The position numbers and the translations under genes were made by a program. A stretch of 15,719 nucleotides of DNA from Terana coerulea (taxonomy: Eukaryota; Basidiomycota; Agaricomycetes; Polyporales; Phanerochaetaceae). Below, in pieces: positions 10,601 through 15,719 of this stretch. The notes under the pieces are model-generated. The model did no database searches. It had not been told where the DNA came from and saw only the letters and a program-made list of their open reading frames with translations. Location: NCBI GenBank assembly GCA_024811115.1, contig JAKOGH010000567.1, positions 1-15,719 of the forward strand. Reading direction: 5' to 3'. The stretch's first letter is position 1. Each line of letters begins with the position of its first letter.

Positions 10601-11745
10601 CGGTCTGCTGAAAGCGACGCCCCAGCGCGTTCGCCAAGCCATTCACACAGCGCATCCGGTCCTCGTGTCCTGGAGAAATCAACGCGAGGGCATCACGGAA
10701 ATGGGCGACAGACCCTTCGATATCCTCCACCTGGCCTGTTTGTTGAAAACGATGCAGTAAAGCCGCACCCAGTGTTGTCAACGGAGTGTGACGGTCGGGA
10801 TGGCCAGGAGAACATAGATCGACGGCCTCACGACAGTAGGCGATAGACTGTTCGAGGTCCTCTTTCTCCCAAGTCTGCTGAGCACGCAGCAGCAGCGTGA
10901 ACCCTAGGCTACCCAGCGAGGCGCAATGGTCCAGGTGCCCAGGGGGACACAGGGCGAGTACCTCACGGCGGTGGATGATAGACTCGTCAACATCCTGGCT
11001 TTTACCAGCTTGCTGGAAAGCGATTCTGCAGCGTAGCTGCCAAATAGTTCAGCAATGCATGCCGATGCGGGTGTCCAGAGGGATATGAAGGGAGAGCATC
11101 CCGGTAGATTGTGATAGACTCGTCAATATCCTCGATCTGAGCAGTTTCTGTGAAGCGAAAATGAAGAGCAGCTCCTAGCCCCTGAAGCGACTGTATCCAA
11201 TGCACATGCCCAACTGGACGCAGGGAAAGGGCTTGTTGGAAATATGTGACGGACTTCGGGTCGCCCAGTGGCAGCAGCTCTGCTAGCAGTTGAAGTGGCT
11301 GCGATGCGTCGAACCAGGTTGATAGGCGCAACGAAAAGCAGATTGCTACAGAAATACCCAACTCCCTGACATGTTGATTGATCACTATGCCAAATCCTGC
11401 TATCCGCTTCTCCACGACTGCCGCTGATGTGACGATATTGATAGCGGGAACTGGGATGCGCAAGGTACATGCTTGCTGCAGGTACGAGATGGACTTCTCC
11501 AGATATTGTGTTTGGCCGTTCTGTTGATACCGCTTGTTGATTACGCTGGCGAGGATAAACAGCGATTGACCCCGCGCCTCGTGCCCAGGCGGACGCAGTG
11601 CTAGGGCGAAGGATAGGTGTGTGGTGGCTTCTTCGAGGTCTTGGTCGCTGTGACCCGAGTGAAATTTGGCAAGCAAAGACACTCCCAAATTGTGCAGAAG
11701 CTGCGCACGACGCCCTTCTCCATGGGGATAAACAACTAACGCCAT
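7621..11745 (-). CDS. TPR-repeat protein with C-terminal CHAT (caspase-like) protease domain
   Basis: CHAT domains are caspase-fold cysteine peptidases; TPR-CHAT proteins are numerous in mushrooms, often annotated as aromatic di-alanine and TPR containing proteins. The N-terminal two thirds is a solenoid of 45-residue units of the form LG-AL--RF--TG---DIE-SI-YHRDALAL-PSGHP-R, at least 14 of them between about 11700 and 9410. A helical linker follows. The CHAT domain (about 8900-7621) has SRIWWCPTSVLCGLPLHAA, the histidine motif HLACHGRL (about 8070-8047) and the cysteine motif FAFLSACHSAE (about 7940), so both catalytic residues are present. It then has SVVGTMWEMRDADGP and ends ERWVNYIHLGA, TAA at 7621-7623, the usual family C-terminus. 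Frame breaks: extra base at 11015-11016, A4 for A5 at 8096-8099, one missing base at about 7716-7731, one extra at about 7687. Start ATG 11745 is provisional, since coding-like sequence continues upstream. Roughly 1,370 residues, apparently few or no introns. Substrate unknown; a role in cell death or non-self recognition is only inference. Confidence 0.88.
9410..11745 (-). repeat. 135-bp coding repeat array (45-residue TPR-like units)
   Basis: From about 11043 to 9413 the units follow one another at a strict 45-codon spacing with no insertions until the last one. Conserved positions are LG at the start, RF near residue 8, TG near 12, DIE-SI near 17-22, the DALAL core and P-GH near residue 34. 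Upstream (11745-11100) the units are more divergent, and about 11290-11480 breaks the pattern. Confidence 0.85.
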
Positions 11746-12042
11746 GCGGTCGAATGCTACCGTCCAGCGGATAAAAATCTGGTACCCGTTGCCGATAAAA
11801 TACCCGAAATAGCATATGTGCGCAGAGGTAAGGAATACAGCGGCAGCGCATTCCCTGCAGCGTCGGAGCAGCTCTCTCTACACGTGGTAAAGCAGGATAC
11901 TCATCGCAACAATGCAGACACTGGCCAGCAACTAAGGCACAGTGACGTTCCTCAGCACAAGCCGCAAATGCACAGCATGCAGATCACACTCACGGTTTCC
12001 GGCATAGTGAGCAATACCCCAGTACTCTAGGAAACGATATCC

Positions 12043-12500
12043 TCAGTACATGAGAGGGGCTGTAATAGTAAGGGCACTAACGATGAACTGTGATGCTTGC
12101 AGGCCTAGTGGTAACAGAGAATCGATTCCAAACGCGCAAGTATTTTCACGTTCGTGAGGAGATATGACTGAGGAAATAATTAACTCCATGCTGCGTTGTA
12201 TTCCACGCGTTTATCACTTACAACGGCAGAGATGCAGAAGCTTGTGCGTTCGAGTGTTGGTGGCACGGAGGCGTTGCGCGAGGGTGTTCCACGGAGGGAC
12301 TTGCTAGGAGTGCAATGTTGCTTGTTAGAGTCCAGCTTCGAGGCACGACATTGCACTCACCGTAGGAGGGCAAGATGCGTGACTGTAGCTAAGGATGCGA
12401 ACACAGCCAGCTGAGAACTGCGGCCAACACGAGGGAGCTGCATGCTGTGAAGGCGTCTTGGACGACAGCTCCTATCAAGCATCACGCGCACATATGAACT
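12043..12500 (-). CDS. Possible small spliced gene, unidentified
   Basis: Two very good - strand introns define this candidate: 12304-12360 (GTGAGT, CTCTAAC branch site, CTCCTAG) and 12168-12221 (GTAAGT, TTTCCTCAG). One frame stays open through both joins with consistent phases: ...SYSHASCPPT | QVPPWNTLAQRLRATNTR... | FISPHERENTCAFGIDS... to TGA at 12043-12045. A competing frame in the first exon starts at an ATG near 12446 and reads like a secretion signal (QLAVFASLATVTHLALL), but it does not stay open through the second join. No family is recognised, and no start codon is visible in the better frame. It lies downstream of the ERT1 promoter and upstream of the TPR-CHAT gene. It may be a non-coding spliced transcript. 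Confidence 0.28.
12304..12360 (-). repeat. 57-nt candidate intron formed by an inverted repeat
   Basis: An 11-bp perfect inverted repeat (GAGTGCAATGT at 12308-12318, ACATTGCACTC at 12348-12358) extends to 13 bp with one G-U pair. On the - strand its arms begin 2 nt inside the GT donor and end 4 nt before the intron's 3' end. The CTCTAAC branch-like site lies in the loop. Confidence 0.6.
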
Positions 12501-13132
12501 CCTGCAGGACCCTTGTCATTTCCAGCGCTGAGAGAAATATCAAAGGCGCGCGATGTTTTAGACAGGGTCCTGGCCAGTTCGAATGCACAGGCCGTGGCAT
12601 AGGCCAGCATGGGCCAGGCTTATTCGTGGGCGCGATTCGGAGTGTATGAATCAGGGCACAAGGAGTATTTTGCTGGCGCGACGAACCCGTGACCGGCTCT
12701 TCATTTCATGGCTCATCCAGCATCTCTTGCATACATTCTGACCGATGAGAATGGGAATTGTGGATTATGTATGGGCATACCGAGACGTAGGGCAACTACA
12801 AGTGAAGCCGAGCCCATGCAAGGACTCCGGGGACGGATCACAAGAGACCGTGTTCCCATCCACCATTCGAAATTCGCCAGGCGTTCAAACTGGACCCAGG
12901 CGGCAAGAATATTGCATGTTGCACTCGAGTCCGCGGGAGATGTGCGTATTTGAAGGCGGCGGGCTGAGAGAGGCCATGAAGGGCGGAGTCAAGATGAGAG
13001 CCGCGGGTGACGCCAGGCGTTTGAGGGGGACAGAGCGTCGAGTGAATTTCTTCTCCGCCCTGTGACTGCCACCCTTTGCCAACGCACCTTCGAGGCTCCG
13101 AGGGTGCCCGACTCTCTGCTGGCAATTCGACC

Positions 13133-15025
13133 ATGTCTTCGTATCTAAACGATCCGGCTCACGCCGATAACCACACTCCCCAGATTCTGACCCAACCGCT
13201 TCCCGCTTGCAGGACCCATCAGACCGTGCTGGTAGCCACGACCACGACGACGACTCAGGCAAGAAGAAGAAGCAGGGCAAGCGGAGAAAGGTCAACCATG
13301 CATGCCTGTACTGTCGTCGAAGCCATATGACTTGCGACGAGGGTCGTCCATGTCAGCGGTGGTAAGTCTGCGCCAAGTCTGGTTACGCTCTGGCAGTGTC
13401 TCTGCCCAGACATCACTAACTTGCTCTATAGTATTAAGCGAGAGATAGGCCACTTGTGTCATGATGAGCGACGGTCTACGCCCAAGGATAAAACTCCTGC
13501 CGCCTCGAATCCTGCGCCCGTCCCAAATCCACCAATTGATGTAGCAAGAGTACACCCTGGCAAGCATCCCTTCGACCACATCTTCGTTCACCTTATCCTT
13601 ATGACTATGTTCAATGTCAACAGTAGCTCAGTTTGGTGCACCACCACCGCCAGTAGCCGGCCTAAATCCGGCCTGGCCAAGTATGAACATGACCCCGCAG
13701 AACGCTTTCCTCTACCAACCAGAAACATTAGGAAATGAGTTTTCCGTTCTCTCGTATGTTGCTAGACGTCTAAAGAATGATTGAACCTCACACCGCTCTC
13801 ATGAAGCGATTTCCTCGAGTCCCTCGATGAGGGCTCATTTTCGACCAGCAACCCCCTCCTGGACCCTCACTTATGTCACCGTACAGCAACCCTCTGGCGC
13901 TCGCTATGGATAGCTCATACCTCCCAAATCCCCAGCCGCCGACAGAACCTGTTCCGCCTGCCCCCGAGAAGCCACCAGAGGAGCCAGCGCCGGTCGTACT
14001 CCCGGCCGCTACAAAAACCGAACGATTCTTTTTAACGGCAGCAGACCAGGGCTCTGGCACCCGCAACGAACGGTTGAACATGGTGATACGGAGCAAGTAC
14101 GAAGCAGGCTTGCTGAAGCCGTACAACTATGTCAAGGGCTATGCGCGACTATCGCGGTGGATGGACAAGAAGTAGGCTGTCTTCAGGTTGTGCTGTGCAC
14201 TCGCATGTGCCGCGACTGACCTATCGTGGCACTTTTTCCAGTGTCTCGCAGGAGTCGAAACAGAAAATTCTCCAGCCACTGTCGATATTACGGCCTAAGT
14301 TCCGAGTGAGTGGACTGTGGCGCTCTGTTAGACCCCATTTAACTCTTTTGATACGCCAGGCTATTGCGCAATCCGAATCGCTGACGGACATCGTGAGTGT
14401 ATCCCTTACGCCGGCTGTGACCGTCCTCTCACTGTCCAAAACAGGATCTCGTCTTCATCGAGGAAGCATTTGAGCGGCTTCTCCTGGACTACGACCGTGT
14501 CTTCTCCGCCATGGCCATCCCCGCGTGCCTGTGGCGCCGAACAGGGAGATATACAAGGCCAACCGCGAGTTCGCGGAGCTCGTCGGCGTCGACGGCTACA
14601 TGCTGCGAGACGTGAGTCCTTCGGCCGACGCCCTGCACCCCGCGCCGCCTTCTCATGACGCTTCCCAGGGCCGATTATGCATCTACGAGCTCATGGCGGA
14701 GGACTCAGCCGTGAACTACTGGGAGGTGAGTTGCCGCAGCTCTCGACGCGCGGCTGGGCACTGACGCCGCGGCGTGCAGAAATACGGCCAGGTCGCGTTT
14801 GACACGAACCAGAAGGCCGTGCTCACGTCGTGTCAGCTGCGCTACAAACCCGTGCTGCCGTCCTCCGGATCGGGGACCCCTGCGAGCACGCTCGTCAATC
14901 GGAGCGGCGAGCAGGAGCCGCCAGCGAAGGAGCAAGGTGTCATCGACTGCTGTTTCTCCTTCACCATCCGTCGGGACCCTTACGGCATTCCGACCCTGAT
15001 CGTCGGCAACTTCATCAGGTGCTAA
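13133..15025 (+). CDS. ERT1: Zn2Cys6-PAS transcription factor of the Ert1/AcuK family, eight exons
   Basis: Nuclear activator of gluconeogenic and non-fermentable-carbon genes in the Ert1/Rds2/AcuK family. Exons: 13133-13361, 13432-13753, 13807-14171, 14242-14305, 14360-14392, 14445-14611, 14669-14725, 14780-15025; about 494 residues. A basic stretch leads into the binuclear zinc cluster CLYCRRSHMTCDEGRPCQRC with the sixth Cys in IGHLC (spacing C2C6C5C2C8C, about residues 58-86). The middle is Pro/Ser-rich. Then come FLTAADQGSGTRNERL, SKYEAGLLKPYNYVKGYARL and ILQPLSILRPKFR, and a PAS-like region: FIEEAFERLLLDYDRVF, IPACLWRRTG, REFAELVGVDGYMLRD, CCFSFTIRRD, IPTLIVGNFIRC, then TAA at 15023-15025. 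The ATG has A at -3. Frame breaks: about 13207 (one base missing), at least two in 13545-13625, about 13866 (one missing), 14544-14546 (G3 for G4). The family call is strong; the exact orthologue within Ert1/AcuK/AcuM is less so. Confidence 0.92.
13362..13431 (+). other. ERT1 intron 1, inside the zinc cluster
   Basis: 70 nt, GTAAGT donor, CACTAAC branch site, CTCTATAG acceptor. It splits the codon of the fifth zinc-binding Cys (TG|T). Confidence 0.92.
13754..13806 (+). other. ERT1 intron 2
   Basis: 53 nt, GTATGT to ATGAAG, phase 2. The join gives GNEFSVLSDFLESLDEGS, the family sequence. The acceptor is not pyrimidine-rich. Confidence 0.75.
14172..14241 (+). other. ERT1 intron 3
   Basis: 70 nt, GTAGGC donor, GACTGAC branch-like site, TTTTTCCAG acceptor; joins MDKN to VSQESKQKILQPL. 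Confidence 0.9.
14306..14359 (+). other. ERT1 intron 4
   Basis: 54 nt, GTGAGT to CGCCAG, phase 0, between PKFR and AIAQSESLTDI. Confidence 0.9.
14393..14444 (+). other. ERT1 intron 5
   Basis: 52 nt, GTGAGT to AAACAG, phase 0. It makes the preceding exon only 33 nt long. Confidence 0.9.
14612..14668 (+). other. ERT1 intron 6
   Basis: 57 nt, GTGAGT to TTCCCAG, phase 0, between GYMLRD and GRLCIYEL. Confidence 0.92.
14726..14779 (+). other. ERT1 intron 7
   Basis: 54 nt, GTGAGT donor, CACTGAC branch site, GTGCAG acceptor, phase 0, between NYWE and KYGQVAFD. Confidence 0.92.
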
Positions 15026-15486
15026 ATCCTACGGTCCCTACTGTTGTCGTCCTTTGTTAGTGCGTATACTTACCTAAGTGATTGTTAATTGTGTTACACT
15101 GCTACATGTACGATCTCCAGAGGCTGTTGAATGTCGATATGCTTTCGTTGAACCTTACTAGATGCGTGTGATTCGAACCGCCTCTACTGTACCATACCCC
15201 TATTCTTATTCCTTCGTTTATTCACGTATATGGATTGCTGCCTTCCTGCACGAGCCTCGCACAAAATTTTCTAATCAAGGTTCAATTGCGAGTCAAATAA
15301 AGAATATATTGTAGCGTGCGTCAAGAGTAACAAACGATCCAGATAGCGGGCAGATAGCGTGGATACAAGTACAGCTGCTCACAAAGCGTCTGCAGCGTGA
15401 AATTACAGAAGGGATGGCGTGGGCACGGATTGGGGTATGAGTCATGAAGCATGTTCTAGTCCGAGAAAGCAGAGAAGCCGGATCCT
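15026..15486. other. Convergent intergenic spacer 3' of ERT1
   Basis: 460 bp between the ERT1 stop and the stop of the partial gene on the other strand. It is AT-rich in its centre. I see no convincing gene. Confidence 0.55.
15296..15301 (+). terminator. Candidate polyadenylation signal for ERT1
   Basis: AATAAA about 270 nt after the ERT1 stop, followed by an AT-rich stretch. Fungal signals are loose, so this is only suggestive. Confidence 0.3.
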
Positions 15487-15719
15487 TCACAGGCCGAGGA
15501 ACGTGGAGATGTACGCCGTGAAGCGTGCAAAGGAGCCTTTCTGCTCTTTTTCGGCGCGGTGGCGTCCTTCGGGACCTGCAAGGCGCGGCCAGATGCGTCA
15601 GCCTCAAGCCTCCTTCGTTGCGCACAGCGCAATAAAAGCAACACTGACGTTCACGCGCACGGTCTGCGCCTTGCCGCTGTTGGCGATCGAGCTCGACTTC
15701 AGTGGCGATGGCGCGGGTG
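15487..15719 (-). CDS. 3' end of an unidentified gene (5' partial, two exons)
   Basis: The last exon (15575-15487) ends GSFARFTAYISTFLGL then TGA at 15487-15489, a sequence with clear coding character that I do not recognise. A good intron precedes it (15576-15654, 79 nt: GTGAAC donor, GGCTGACGC branch-like site, CCTTGCAG acceptor), with exon 15719-15655 upstream. Two frames cross this intron in phase. One reads EVELDRQQ... | ...EGRHRAEKEQKGS without any repair. The other reads SSSIANSGKAQTVR | VPKDATAPKK and reaches EQKGS only if an A5 run (about 15547-15551) is really A6. The second looks more protein-like. The rest of the gene lies beyond the window. Confidence 0.5.

Larger units (their letters stand above)
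11852..13132. other. Divergent intergenic region between the TPR-CHAT and ERT1 genes
   Basis: About 1.3 kb that should contain the ERT1 promoter and, on the other side, the CHAT promoter. Apart from the possible small - strand gene (12043-12500), I see no conserved coding sequence. Open frames in 12400-13100 look like chance. No tRNA or terminal-repeat element is seen. Confidence 0.5.

Noticed and set aside
9410..11043. CRISPR-like or satellite array
   Set aside because: The 135-bp period is in-frame coding repeat of a TPR protein; there are no unique spacers between identical repeats.
12570..12595. AGTTCGAATGC on the + strand, resembling a tRNA T-loop
   Set aside because: No T-stem and no cloverleaf upstream.
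15160..15185. GGTTCGAATC on the - strand, resembling a tRNA T-loop
   Set aside because: The flanking five bases do not pair, and no D-arm, anticodon arm or acceptor stem can be drawn.

Overview
The window looks like genomic DNA of a filamentous basidiomycete, probably an agaricomycete. The evidence is a set of short introns (about 50-85 nt) with GTGAGT/GTAAGT-type donors and CTAAC/CTGAC-like branch sites, GC-rich coding DNA, and the gene families present: a Dbp4 helicase, a Zn2Cys6-PAS regulator of the Ert1/AcuK family, and a 45-residue-repeat TPR protein fused to a CHAT protease, a family expanded in mushrooms.

Layout: (1) 1-832, + strand, 3' end of a probable Tof1/Swi1/Timeless fork-protection gene. 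(2) 973-3628, - strand, complete DEAD-box helicase gene DBP4 in six exons, convergent with (1). (3) 3629-7600, a gene-poor stretch with protein-like, intron-flanked exons on the - strand. The best supported is an acidic-tailed gene ending at 4456; a second possible gene or relic ends near 5800. Neither is recognised. (4) 7621-about 11745, - strand, a large TPR-CHAT gene with at least 14 helical repeats and a C-terminal caspase-like CHAT domain that keeps its His and Cys. (5) 11850-13132, the divergent intergenic region, holding a possible small spliced - strand gene with one intron made almost entirely of an inverted repeat. (6) 13133-15025, + strand, the Ert1/AcuK-type transcription factor gene in eight exons. 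(7) 15487-15719, - strand, the last two exons of an unidentified gene that runs off the window.

A feature of the whole window is that all four recognisable genes are read across several frames. Nearly every break is repaired by one base, often in a homopolymer or a GC-rich run, and conserved protein continues on the other side. I count about 16 or more such breaks in roughly 9 kb of coding DNA. Simultaneous decay of DBP4, TOF1 and ERT1 is unlikely, so indel errors in an unpolished assembly are the simplest explanation. Gene models should be read as spliced and indel-corrected, not as literal ORFs.

The genes do not form an operon-like unit. DBP4 (ribosome biogenesis), TOF1 (replication fork) and ERT1 (carbon metabolism) are core genes; TPR-CHAT and the unidentified genes between them look like accessory content.
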